The notes beneath the pieces are model-generated. The model did no database searches. It saw only the letters and a list, made by a program, of their open reading frames with translations, and was not told where the DNA came from. From Amycolatopsis sp. CA-230715 (GTDB lineage Bacteria; Actinomycetota; Actinomycetes; Mycobacteriales; Pseudonocardiaceae): DNA of 64,000 nucleotides. Each line of letters opens with the position of its first letter. Position 1 is the stretch's first letter. The stretch is taken from positions 147,501-211,500 of the forward strand of contig NZ_CP059997.1 in NCBI RefSeq assembly GCF_018736145.1, given 5' to 3'. Of this stretch, positions 1 through 7,747 are shown piece by piece. Position numbers and translations under genes: made by a program.

Positions 1-63
1 ACCATGCGGACCACCACGGTTACCCCAGATGGAGGTAGCCGACACGGTGGGTGAATCGCATAC

Positions 64-92
64 TTCGTTTGTTGTTGGTCGCAACAAACGAA
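64..92. promoter_or_regulatory. AT-rich inverted repeat upstream of GH16 gene
   Basis: Two perfect 11-bp arms (64-74 and 82-92) flank a 7-base loop. A -10-like CATACT sits just before it at 59-64. The arms are built of T/G against C/A runs and are far poorer in GC than the surrounding sequence, so the element stands out. It could be an operator just downstream of the promoter, or an RNA hairpin in the leader of the glucanase gene. No U-tract follows on the plus strand, so a terminator is less likely. Confidence 0.45.
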
Positions 93-159
93 AAGACAGA
101 GGGTCCCCCACCGACCGGCACCCGATGTACCGGTCGACCACACGCGAGAGGTGACAACG

Positions 160-1005
160 ATGTCGACCGCACGCACCCGAGGAGTTCGCAGCGCCGCCGC
201 ACTGGTCGCGGCCGCCGCGGCGGGCCTCGCGTTCACCAGCGCCCCCTCGGCGACCGCCATGATCCAGGCCCCCGGCGCGCCGCCGGCCCCGATGGCCACC
301 TTCACCGACGACTTCGACGGCCCGGCGGGCAGCGGTGTCGACGGCTCGAAGTGGCAGCTCGAAACCGGTGACAACGTCAACAACCACGAGCGCCAGTACT
401 ACACCTCGGGCACGAACAACGCCGCGCTCGACGGCCAGGGCCACCTGGTGATCACCGCGAAGAAAGAGAACCCCGGCAACTACAACTGCTGGTACGGCCG
501 CTGCGAGTACACCTCCGCGCGGCTCAACACCTCGGGCAAGTTCAGCTCGAACTACGGCCACTACGAGGCACGGATGAAGCTTCCCCGCGGGCAGGGCATG
601 TGGCCCGCGTTCTGGATGCTCGGCGGCGGGAACTGGCCCGCCGACGGCGAGATCGACATCATGGAGAACGTCGGGTTCGAGCCGAACACCGTGCACGGCA
701 CGATCCACGGGCCCGGCTACTCCGGTTCCGGCGGCATCGGCGCGGGCTACAACGGCCCGAACTTCTCCGACGACTTCCACACCTACGCCGTCGACTGGTC
801 ACCGAACAAGATCACGTGGTCGGTGGACGGCAACACCTACCAGACCCGCACGCCCAACGACCTCAACGGCAACAAGTGGGTGTTCGACCACCCGTTCTTC
901 TTGATCCTCAACCTCGCCGTCGGCGGCTACTGGCCCGGCGACCCGAACGGCAGCACGCAGTTCCCGCAGCAGCTCGTCATCGACTACGTGCACGTGTCGG
1001 GCTGA
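160..1005 (+). CDS. Secreted GH16 endo-beta-1,3-glucanase (laminarinase-like)
   Basis: 281-residue secreted glycoside hydrolase expected to cleave beta-1,3-glucans outside the cell. The first ~37 residues form an Arg-containing, Ala-rich signal peptide ending near the SATA motif. The catalytic GH16 signature GEIDIMEN is intact and carries the nucleophile and acid/base Glu residues. It is preceded by the WPAFWML block and followed by the HTYAVDW and NLAVGG blocks typical of bacterial laminarinases. The length fits a bare catalytic domain with no carbohydrate-binding module. The ATG at 160 is preferred over the GTG at 151 because GAGAGG at 146-151 is well spaced for it. A strong hairpin follows the stop. 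Family assignment is firm; the exact glucan is inferred. Confidence 0.93.
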   Translation: MSTARTRGVRSAAALVAAAAAGLAFTSAPSATAMIQAPGAPPAPMATFTDDFDGPAGSGVDGSKWQLETGDNVNNHERQYYTSGTNNAALDGQGHLVITAKKENPGNYNCWYGRCEYTSARLNTSGKFSSNYGHYEARMKLPRGQGMWPAFWMLGGGNWPADGEIDIMENVGFEPNTVHGTIHGPGYSGSGGIGAGYNGPNFSDDFHTYAVDWSPNKITWSVDGNTYQTRTPNDLNGNKWVFDHPFFLILNLAVGGYWPGDPNGSTQFPQQLVIDYVHVSG

Positions 1006-1010
1006 GCACG

Positions 1011-1047
1011 ACCGTGCCGGGTGTCCGCTCGGGACACCCGGCACGGT
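1011..1047. terminator. Bidirectional hairpin terminator
   Basis: A perfect 16-bp stem with a 5-base loop lies between the stop of the plus-strand glucanase (1005) and the stop of the minus-strand cold-shock gene (1055). There is no long U-tract, as is common for actinobacterial terminators. Its place between convergent genes suggests it ends both transcripts. Confidence 0.8.
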
Positions 1048-1054
1048 TCGGGAG

Positions 1055-1480
1055 TCAGTTGGCGGAGTCGATCCAGCCGTGCCCGCGCGCGAACGACACC
1101 AGGCGCTGCCGCACCTGGACGATCTGGGCGCCGGTGAGCGTCGGCGCGGCGGTGAGGAGCGCTTCGGTCAGCTCCGCGGTGAACTCGGGAACCGACAGCA
1201 CGTCGCACAGGCCGTCGTCGAACTCCGAGCGGTGTTCCGTGCGGGGCGCGACGGTACCGGCCGCGCGGGCGGGTGCGCCTTCGACCAGCGTCACCCCGGA
1301 GGCCTTGAGCCCGCGATCACCGTCCTCGACGGCGAACTCGACGATCGCGCCCGGCGCGATCAGGCGCTTGTCCACCTCGAGATCGTTCACGTGCATGAAG
1401 ACGTCTTCGCCGCCGCCCTCCGGCGCCACGAACCCGTACCCGCGAACCTCGTCGAACCGAACGACTTTTCCGGTGACCAC
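1055..1480 (-). CDS. Cold-shock domain protein
   Basis: 141-residue protein with an N-terminal cold-shock (OB) fold. It begins GKVVRFDEVRGYGFV and continues with EDVFMH, the RNP1 and RNP2 nucleic-acid-binding motifs. About 75 further residues follow, which is a longer tail than classical 67-residue Csp proteins and matches a known actinobacterial subtype. It is likely an RNA chaperone or single-stranded nucleic-acid binder. The reading frame is open further upstream, but the GTG at 1480 places the start right at the conserved domain; the upstream 28 residues look non-coding. It converges on the GH16 gene across a strong hairpin. Confidence 0.85.
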   Translation of the reverse strand: MVTGKVVRFDEVRGYGFVAPEGGGEDVFMHVNDLEVDKRLIAPGAIVEFAVEDGDRGLKASGVTLVEGAPARAAGTVAPRTEHRSEFDDGLCDVLSVPEFTAELTEALLTAAPTLTGAQIVQVRQRLVSFARGHGWIDSAN

Positions 1481-1571
1481 GAACCGCCCCGTCCTCGAAA
1501 CCAGCAGCACGCCCACCGCGGGCGCTGGCGACACGGTACAACCGGCCCCAGCGGCGCACAACACGACGCAC

Positions 1572-2483
1572 TCAGGCCGCGACGGTCACCAGGAAGTAGA
1601 CCCCCCGCGCGGTGGGCAGCGTCTGCTTTCCCGCGGCGTCGACCATCTTCCAGTACACCTTGCAGGTGCCAGCGCCCTGCGGGTCGACCGGGACGGCGAC
1701 CTGCACGGTGCGCCCCGGCTCCGTCGTGGGCACCGGCACCCGCGCGGGGGTGCGGCAGTCGGCGGTGGTTTCGCTGCCGCCGACGCGCTGGAGGTACCGG
1801 TCCACCCAGCGCACCGAACCGGTGTTCCGCAGCTCCCACACCTTCACGAACTGCTGTCCCCGCCGGACACCGGTGCCGTCCGGGACGCTCACGTCCCGCA
1901 CGAACTCCGAGGCGTCCCCGGGAACCGGGTACACCTCCGCCGGGGGCGGTGCCGCGGGCTGTTCCTTGCCGTCGAAGGCGAAGAAGGCCACCCCGGCCGC
2001 GACGATGAGCACGACCACCACCACGACCGCGACCGTCACCAGCCGCCGCCGGTCGAGTGCCGCGGGGGCGGCGGCCGACGCGGGTTCGACCTCCGGCACG
2101 GATTCGGGCTCGGGCACCGACACCGAAGCGGACGCCGAGCCGGGCTCGGGTGCCCGCGCGGCCGCTTCCCGCGCCGCCGACCACCTCGCCCGCCAGTCGG
2201 CACGGACCACGGCTTCGTTGTCGCCCAGCCTGCTCACCGCGAGGCAGCGGACGAACTCCCAGGTGGTCTCCCAGGACGGGAGCTCGCGCCCGCGTGCCGC
2301 GGCGGAGAGCGCTGATCGGGACGCGGCCGCGCCCAGTTCGTCGCGCATCCTGTCGTACGAGGGGTCGCCAGCGGCGTCCTTCAGCTCCCACAGCCGGTGC
2401 GCGAACTCGGCGACCGGGCCGTCGGCCGGGTCCGGCCGCACCGCCCGCCGCCCGCGCTTGCCGTTCGACGGCACCCCGTCCAC
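1572..2483 (-). CDS. Membrane protein with N-terminal HTH-like region and C-terminal NBR1-Ig-like domain
   Basis: About 303 residues. The N-terminal ~100 residues resemble the helix-turn-helix region of actinobacterial XRE-like proteins (SRSALSAAARGRELPSW). A Pro/Glu/Ser-rich linker and one membrane segment (VTVAVVVVVVLIVAAGVAFF) follow. The C-terminal ~110 residues form an NBR1-type Ig-like domain (KVWELRNTGSVRWVDRYL, with a TCKVYWKM strand). The topology is therefore a cytoplasmic DNA-binding-like head and an extracytoplasmic Ig fold. Function is unknown; similar architectures recur in actinobacteria. The GTG at 2483 is chosen because GGAGG lies 5 bases upstream; an in-frame GTG at 2540 would add 19 residues. 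Confidence 0.75.
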   Translation of the reverse strand: MDGVPSNGKRGRRAVRPDPADGPVAEFAHRLWELKDAAGDPSYDRMRDELGAAASRSALSAAARGRELPSWETTWEFVRCLAVSRLGDNEAVVRADWRARWSAAREAAARAPEPGSASASVSVPEPESVPEVEPASAAAPAALDRRRLVTVAVVVVVVLIVAAGVAFFAFDGKEQPAAPPPAEVYPVPGDASEFVRDVSVPDGTGVRRGQQFVKVWELRNTGSVRWVDRYLQRVGGSETTADCRTPARVPVPTTEPGRTVQVAVPVDPQGAGTCKVYWKMVDAAGKQTLPTARGVYFLVTVAA

Positions 2484-2543
2484 CTGCACCTCCGCGCTAC
2501 CACGAGTCGCCTTTGTGTAGCACGGCCGTACCGGTGTCACCTC

Positions 2544-3263
2544 TCATGCCCCCGCCTCCCACTGGCGCTGCACCTCGGGGTAGATGAGCTCGTGCTCGCG
2601 GGGCAGCGCGGCCTTCATCTGCCGCGTCCGCTCGTCCGCCAGCACCTCCTCCTCGCCCGCTTCGACGGCGTCGAGCACCTGCGCGGCGATATCGGACGGC
2701 GCGTGCTTCCGGCCGGCGAACCCGGTGGCGAGCCTCGTGTCGATGAACGACGCGTGCACGCCGACCACCTGGGTGCCCTGCGCGCGCAGCTCCACGCGCA
2801 CGCCGTTGGTGAGCGACCACAGCGCCGCCTTGGTGGTGCAGAAGGCCCCCATCGCGGGCACCGAGAAGAACGACACCACGGACAGCATGTTCACCAGCGC
2901 GCCGCCGCCGTTGCGCGCGAGCACCGGGGCGAACGCGCGGCACATCGCGAGCGTGCCGAAGTAGTTGGTCTCCATCAGCTCGCGCGCCCGAGCCGTCGAC
3001 GGCTCGCCGATCAGCGGCGCGGCACCGGCGATCCCGGCGTTGTTGATCAGCAGTGCGACGTCGCCGCAGCGCCGCGCCGCCGCCTCGACCGAGGCCTCGT
3101 CGGTGATGTCGAGTTCCACCGGGGTGTGGCCGGTGACCGAGGCCGGGTCGCGCGCGGCGGCGTACACCGTGGCGGCGCCGCGCGCGGCCAGCTCGTCGGC
3201 GAATGCCTTGCCCAGCCCCCGGTTCGCCCCGGTCACCATCGTGACGGCGCCTTCGATCCGCAT
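2544..3263 (-). CDS. Short-chain dehydrogenase/reductase with substituted catalytic Tyr
   Basis: 239-residue classical SDR. It has the nucleotide-binding TGANRGLG motif near residue 11, the LINNAG motif near residue 90 and a downstream MLSVVSFFS segment. The active-site YxxxK reads FCTTK here, so the catalytic Tyr is Phe; I checked this directly in the DNA (TTC). That would weaken or abolish normal dehydrogenase chemistry unless another residue substitutes. It is divergent from glycerate kinase. Substrate unknown. Fold assignment is secure; activity is doubtful. Confidence 0.85.
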   Translation of the reverse strand: MRIEGAVTMVTGANRGLGKAFADELAARGAATVYAAARDPASVTGHTPVELDITDEASVEAAARRCGDVALLINNAGIAGAAPLIGEPSTARARELMETNYFGTLAMCRAFAPVLARNGGGALVNMLSVVSFFSVPAMGAFCTTKAALWSLTNGVRVELRAQGTQVVGVHASFIDTRLATGFAGRKHAPSDIAAQVLDAVEAGEEEVLADERTRQMKAALPREHELIYPEVQRQWEAGA

Positions 3264-3320
3264 GTCCCAGTCCCCCTTGAGGTCGTCACTTCGAACCGAA
3301 GCCCGTTCTATCAGCGGGGT

Positions 3321-3348
3321 ACGACAATCCCGATCGCGCCAGTACTGT
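3321..3348 (+). promoter_or_regulatory. Candidate sigma70-like promoter for glycerate kinase
   Basis: ACGACA and TACTGT are separated by 16 bases in the divergent gap between the SDR and glycerate kinase. Both hexamers are only partial matches. The predicted transcript start would leave a leader of about 43 bases. Confidence 0.3.
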
Positions 3349-3397
3349 GCCCGGGGAAGACACCGACCGGCGCCGCGACGGCGCGGAGAGGATCACG

Positions 3398-4528
3398 ATG
3401 CCTTCGCACGTTCGGGTGGTCATCGCGCCGGACAAGTTCAAGGGGACGCTGCCCGCGGACGGGGTCGCCGCCGCGGTGGCGGCCGGGCTGCGGCGCACCC
3501 GGGACGACGGGCTCGAGATCGCGGAGTGCCCGATCGCCGACGGCGGCGACGGCACCGTCGCGGCGGCGGTCGCGGCCGGGTACCGCTTCGTGCCGGTCAC
3601 CGCGACCGGGCCGACGGGCAAACCGGTGGAGACCGGGTTCGCCCGCGACGAGCGCACGGCGGTCGTCGAACTCGCGTCGGTGTCGGGCTTGAGCCTGCTC
3701 CCCGGCGGTGAGCTGGAACCGTTGACGGCGAACACGATCGGCGTCGGCGAGCTGATCAAGGCCGCGCTCGACGAAGGGTGCCGCCGGATCGTGCTGGGCG
3801 TCGGCGGGAGCGCGGGCACCGACGGGGGCGCCGGTCTCGTGCGCGCGCTCGGCGCCGGGCTGCTGGACGCGGACGGCGCGGAACTGGCACCGGGTGGTGC
3901 GGCGCTGCTTTCGCTGGCACGGCTCGACCTCGGCGGTTTCGATCCGCGGGTGCGCGAGGCGGAGTTCGTGATCGCGAGCGACGTCGACAACCCGCTGCTC
4001 GGCCCGCACGGCGCGGCGGCGGTCTACGGGCCGCAGAAGGGGGCCGACGACAACCAGGTGGGCCTCTTGGACGACGCGATGCGCCGGTGGTCCGGCGTCG
4101 TGGAATCCGCGCTGGGCGAACGGTTCGCGGACGCGCCGGGCGCGGGTGCCGCCGGCGGTACCGGGTTCGCCGCGCTGGCGCTGCTCGGCGCGCGGTTCCG
4201 GCCGGGGATCGACGTGGTGATGGAGCTGACCCGGTTCGCCGAGCTGCTGCCCGGTGCCGATCTGGTGATCACCGGCGAGGGCTCGCTCGACGAGCAGACG
4301 CTGCACGGCAAGGGGCCAGCCGGGATCGCGGCGGCCGCCGCGGCACGGGGAATCCCGGTGGTGGCGGTCGCGGGCCGCTCCGCGCTGTCGCGGCAAATGT
4401 TGCGGGAGAACGGTTTCTCCGCCGCCTACGCGCTGACCGACGTCGAACCGGACGTGGCGCGGTGCATGTCGGCCACGGCCGAGGTGCTCGAAGAACTCGC
4501 GGTGCGCGTAGGCGAGGACTGGCTCTAG
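3398..4528 (+). CDS. glxK: Glycerate kinase (GlxK family)
   Basis: 376-residue type I glycerate kinase, which phosphorylates D-glycerate with ATP in glyoxylate/glycerate use. The conserved start IAPDKFKGTL, the ECPIADGGDGT block, GVGGSAGTDGGAG and GEGSLDEQTLHGKGP are all present and full length. The ATG at 3398 has GGAGAGG 6 bases upstream; the ORF is open a further 17 codons but without coding character. An Lrp-type regulator follows after 13 bases and is probably cotranscribed. Confidence 0.93.
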   Translation: MPSHVRVVIAPDKFKGTLPADGVAAAVAAGLRRTRDDGLEIAECPIADGGDGTVAAAVAAGYRFVPVTATGPTGKPVETGFARDERTAVVELASVSGLSLLPGGELEPLTANTIGVGELIKAALDEGCRRIVLGVGGSAGTDGGAGLVRALGAGLLDADGAELAPGGAALLSLARLDLGGFDPRVREAEFVIASDVDNPLLGPHGAAAVYGPQKGADDNQVGLLDDAMRRWSGVVESALGERFADAPGAGAAGGTGFAALALLGARFRPGIDVVMELTRFAELLPGADLVITGEGSLDEQTLHGKGPAGIAAAAAARGIPVVAVAGRSALSRQMLRENGFSAAYALTDVEPDVARCMSATAEVLEELAVRVGEDWL

Positions 4529-4541
4529 CGGGAGGCACGCG

Positions 4542-5066
4542 ATGGCGGGGAAGCCGAGGCTGAACGGTTCCTACAGCGGCCAGGACCGGCTTTTCGACGC
4601 GGTCAACCTCCGCCTGCTCGACGAACTGCACGACGATCCGCGCGTGTCGATGTCGGAGCTGGCCAGGCGGGTCGGGATGTCCGCCCCTGCCGTCACCGAA
4701 CGCGTGCAACGGCTGGAACGCCTCGGCGTGATCGCCGGGTTCCGGATGGAACTCGACCCGGCGGCCCTGGGCATGCCGGTGACCGCGCTCGTCCGGATCC
4801 GCCCCGGTCCCGGCCAGCTCCCCAAGATCGTCGACGCCGCGCGGGACACCCCGCAGGTCACCGAATGCCACCGCGTCACCGGTGAGGACTGCTTCTTCCT
4901 CAAGGTCCACGCGCCGTCGATCGGCGACCTCGAGGAGACCCTCGACCGCTTCCTGCTGTTCGGCCAGACCACCACCTCCATCGTGGTGTCCTCCCCGGTC
5001 CCGGCCCGCCCGCTGCCGCTACCGCAGGAGACCGAGGAAAACCAGGGGCGTAAGCGGAAACGCTGA
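4542..5066 (+). CDS. Lrp/AsnC family transcriptional regulator
   Basis: 174-residue feast/famine regulator. It has an N-terminal winged HTH (SMSELARRVGMSAPAVTERV, about residues 32-51) and a C-terminal RAM ligand-binding domain with ECHRVTGEDCFFLKV. A basic tail (GRKRKR) ends the protein. GGGAGG at 4530-4535 is well placed for the ATG. Because it lies 13 bases after glycerate kinase it may control that gene or the next transporter-like functions; the ligand is unknown. Confidence 0.9.
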   Translation: MAGKPRLNGSYSGQDRLFDAVNLRLLDELHDDPRVSMSELARRVGMSAPAVTERVQRLERLGVIAGFRMELDPAALGMPVTALVRIRPGPGQLPKIVDAARDTPQVTECHRVTGEDCFFLKVHAPSIGDLEETLDRFLLFGQTTTSIVVSSPVPARPLPLPQETEENQGRKRKR

Positions 5067-5070
5067 TCCA

Positions 5071-5096
5071 CCGTCGATTTCCAGGAAGATCGACGG
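5071..5096 (+). terminator. Hairpin after Lrp gene
   Basis: Perfect 8-bp arms (5071-5078 and 5089-5096) enclose a 10-base loop 4 bases after the Lrp stop codon. No U-tract follows. It is a plausible terminator or transcript-end stabiliser for the glycerate kinase operon. Confidence 0.5.
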
Positions 5097-5150
5097 CTGC
5101 GCCGACACGTTCGCATTCTCCCCGCGTCGCTGCCCTTCGATACTGCCCCG

Positions 5151-6170
5151 ATGACAGCGACGACCACACCCCCGCACACCACCGGAGTTCGGTTCGGCGT
5201 GTTCGCGCCACAGGGATGGCGCCTCGACCTCACCGAGATCGACGATCCGGTCGGCCAGTTCGAAGCGATGAGCGCTGTCGCCCGCGCGGCCGACAGCGCG
5301 CACTGGGACTCGGTGTGGCTCTTCGACCACCTGCACACCGTCCCCCGCGTCACCCGCGAGTCCACCTTCGAATCCTGGATCACCACGGCCGCGCTGCTGC
5401 GCGACACCGAGAACGTCCACATCGGACAGATGGTGACCTGCAACGGCTACCGCAACCCCGCGCTGCTGGCGAAAATGGCCTCCACCGCGCACGTCGCCGG
5501 GCAAGGGCGCCTCTACACCGGCCTCGGCGCGGGCTGGTTCGAACACGAATGGCGCGCCTACGGCTACCGGTGGGCCCCGGTGCCGGAGCGGATGGCCGCG
5601 TTCTCCGAGGCGGTCGAACTCGTCCACCGGCTCTGGACCGAAGACGACGTCGTGTTCTCCGGACGGCACTACCGCGCCGACCGACCCGTCAACGAGCCGA
5701 AGGGCGCGCACGGCGGCCGTCCGCCGCTGTGGATCGGCGGCGCGGGTGAACAGGTCACCCTCCGGCTCGTCGCCCGGTACGCCGACGCCTGCAACCTCGG
5801 TCGCGGCGATCCCGACATCGTCCGGCACAAGCTCGCCGTCCTGCGCCGGCACTGCGACCGCGTCGGCAGGGACTTCGACACCATCACCAAGTCCACGTCG
5901 ATCAGCGCGTTCCCCATCGACGACCGGACCGACGCCGAGCGGGCCACGAAGAAGGCACGCGGGCGACTCGGGCTCGAGCAGTTCCGCGAAAACGCGATCG
6001 CGGGCAGCCCACCCGACACCCGGTTCACCATCGGCACCACCACGGCGATCGCGAACTGGGTCGAGCAACTCCTCGAGGCCGGAATCGACTACGTGATCGT
6101 GTACATCCCCGGGGTCGCCTACGACCACGAACCACTGCACCGGTTCGCCGATGTCATCGGCCGGTTCTGA
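5151..6170 (+). CDS. LLM-class (F420- or FMN-dependent) oxidoreductase
   Basis: 339-residue TIM-barrel luciferase-like enzyme. FGVFAPQGW at the N-terminus, SVWLFDHLHTVP, GQMVTCNGYRNPALLAKM and YTGLGAGWFEHE are typical of actinobacterial F420-dependent LLM proteins. The substrate cannot be read from sequence. A -10-like GATACT at 5139-5144 ends only 6 bases before the ATG and there is no Shine-Dalgarno, so the message may be leaderless. It converges on the MBL hydrolase gene with 13 bases between stops. Confidence 0.88.
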   Translation: MTATTTPPHTTGVRFGVFAPQGWRLDLTEIDDPVGQFEAMSAVARAADSAHWDSVWLFDHLHTVPRVTRESTFESWITTAALLRDTENVHIGQMVTCNGYRNPALLAKMASTAHVAGQGRLYTGLGAGWFEHEWRAYGYRWAPVPERMAAFSEAVELVHRLWTEDDVVFSGRHYRADRPVNEPKGAHGGRPPLWIGGAGEQVTLRLVARYADACNLGRGDPDIVRHKLAVLRRHCDRVGRDFDTITKSTSISAFPIDDRTDAERATKKARGRLGLEQFRENAIAGSPPDTRFTIGTTTAIANWVEQLLEAGIDYVIVYIPGVAYDHEPLHRFADVIGRF

Positions 6171-6183
6171 TTCGCACGGCTTC

Positions 6184-6894
6184 CTAACCGCCGAACATCG
6201 CCTTCCACTCTTCGAGCGAACGCGGGCGGTAGACGAAGTTGTTCTCCTTCACCGAGGACAGCGCCGCCGACGGGGCCGCGGAGTACTGGTGCCCCGGGTA
6301 GACCACGGGATCGCCGTCGAGCCCGGCGAGCCACTGCAGGCTGCGGTACATGGCTTCGGGGTCGCCGCCGGGGAAGTCGGTGCGCCCGCAGCCGTCGAGG
6401 AACAGCGTGTCCCCGGCGACGAGGTTGCCGTCGACGAGGAAGCACTGGCTGCCGGGGGTGTGGCCGGGCGTGTGCAGCAGGCGGATGCCGATCGCGCCCA
6501 CCTCGAGGAGGTCGTCGTGGTCGTGCGCGACGAGATCGGTGCCCGAGACCCCGGTCACCCTGCGGACCCATTCCGATTCGTTGCCGTTGACGTGCACCGG
6601 GACGCCGACTTTGCCGAGCAGTTCGGCGATCCCGGGCAGCGAGAACCCCATCATCTCGCCGCCGACGTGGTCGGGGTGGTGGTGGGTGGCGAGCACGCCG
6701 GTGAGCCGCATGCCGTCGGCTTCGATGACGTCGAGCAGGTCGCCGACTGCGTAGGCCGGGTCGACGAGGAGCGTCTCGCGGGTTTCCCGGTCACCGATCA
6801 GGTAGGCGAAGTTCACCATCTGGGTGGCGACCGGGTCCCCCACGGCGTAGTCGCGGCCGGAGAGCAGTTGCCGGAAGTACAGGCGATCGGACAT
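6184..6894 (-). CDS. MBL-fold metallo-hydrolase (glyoxalase II / ETHE1-like)
   Basis: 236-residue metallo-beta-lactamase-fold hydrolase. The metal-binding HxHxDH motif reads THHHPDHVGG, and HTPGHTPGS and a late PGHQYS supply further ligands. FAYLIGDRETRETLLVDPA near the N-terminus matches glyoxalase II or persulfide dioxygenase-like thioester hydrolases. A thiol-ester or persulfide substrate is likely but not proven. It precedes a DUF427 gene on the same strand with a 20-base gap. Confidence 0.85.
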   Translation of the reverse strand: MSDRLYFRQLLSGRDYAVGDPVATQMVNFAYLIGDRETRETLLVDPAYAVGDLLDVIEADGMRLTGVLATHHHPDHVGGEMMGFSLPGIAELLGKVGVPVHVNGNESEWVRRVTGVSGTDLVAHDHDDLLEVGAIGIRLLHTPGHTPGSQCFLVDGNLVAGDTLFLDGCGRTDFPGGDPEAMYRSLQWLAGLDGDPVVYPGHQYSAAPSAALSSVKENNFVYRPRSLEEWKAMFGG

Positions 6895-6914
6895 GCGCCC
6901 ACCCTACGGGCGGG

Positions 6915-7655
6915 TCAGCCGAAGTGCGTCTTCGGCCGTTCCTGCCGGACGCCGTCGACGAAGACGTCCGCGCGCTCGTCGAGGAAGGCGACGCGGCCCG
7001 CGATCTTCTGGCTTTCCGGGGCCGGATAACGGTAGTGCCACGCGATGTCGGTGTGCGTGGTGTCGCCGGTGCGGAACGTCCAGTACCGGGCGTCGCCCTT
7101 GTACGGGCACTGGGTCACCGTGTCGCTCGGCACCACGAGGTCCATCCTGACGTCGGTCTTCGGCAGGTAGTACCGCGTCGGCAGGCCGGTCTCGAACAGC
7201 AGCATCGGATTGTCGGATTCGGCGACCGTGACGCCGTCGAGTTCGATGCGCACGTGCCGGGAGGACGCGAGGATGTCCACGCGCGTATAGGGATTTCGCG
7301 GATGCACGAAGATTTCTTCGTCCTCCTCGAACCACGCGTCCATCGACGACCAGTCGAACCGGACGTGGTCACGCAGCTCCTCGATCGGCGAGTCCGGGTA
7401 GTCGAGCGCCGCGTCGGCGACCTCGCGCTCGCCAGCCCGCACCGTCCAGAGCCGGGCCACTCCCCTGCTCGGCGACCGCTTCGTCCGGTCCGTGGCGATC
7501 AGCACCCCGTCGGCCACGTCGGCGCGCGGCACGTAGTACGCGGGGTAGTACGGGAACTCCCACACCAGCAGCGGCGCGGTGGTGTCGGCGACGACCTGGC
7601 CGCCCAGTACGGCGCGGACGCGCTTGGCGCCGCGCTCGACGCGGATCCTGCTCAT
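6915..7655 (-). CDS. Tandem DUF427 domain protein
   Basis: 246 residues with two DUF427 repeats. Each has the RVRAVLGG or HVRIELDG strand, a P-x-x-YYxP motif (YYVPRADV and RYYLPKTDV) and a CPYKG/SPSRGVAR segment ending in a WTVR or YWTFR strand. DUF427 proteins are small beta-rich proteins of unknown activity that are common in actinobacteria and fungi. The ATG at 7655 is preferred to the GTG 8 codons upstream because homologous sequence begins there. It lies in the same direction as the rhamnosidase, 92 bases downstream of its stop. Confidence 0.85.
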   Translation of the reverse strand: MSRIRVERGAKRVRAVLGGQVVADTTAPLLVWEFPYYPAYYVPRADVADGVLIATDRTKRSPSRGVARLWTVRAGEREVADAALDYPDSPIEELRDHVRFDWSSMDAWFEEDEEIFVHPRNPYTRVDILASSRHVRIELDGVTVAESDNPMLLFETGLPTRYYLPKTDVRMDLVVPSDTVTQCPYKGDARYWTFRTGDTTHTDIAWHYRYPAPESQKIAGRVAFLDERADVFVDGVRQERPKTHFG

Positions 7656-7747
7656 GACCCGTGCAACCCCGCGCCGCACCGCAGTATTTCCGCTCGGGAG
7701 GGGAAGGCGAGGCGGACGGCGGCCGCCTCGCCGCCGTCCAGGATAGG

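Noticed and set aside
4..54. Short open frame ending at 54
   Set aside because: It has only 16 codons and no ribosome site; it could be the tail of an upstream gene but nothing supports this.
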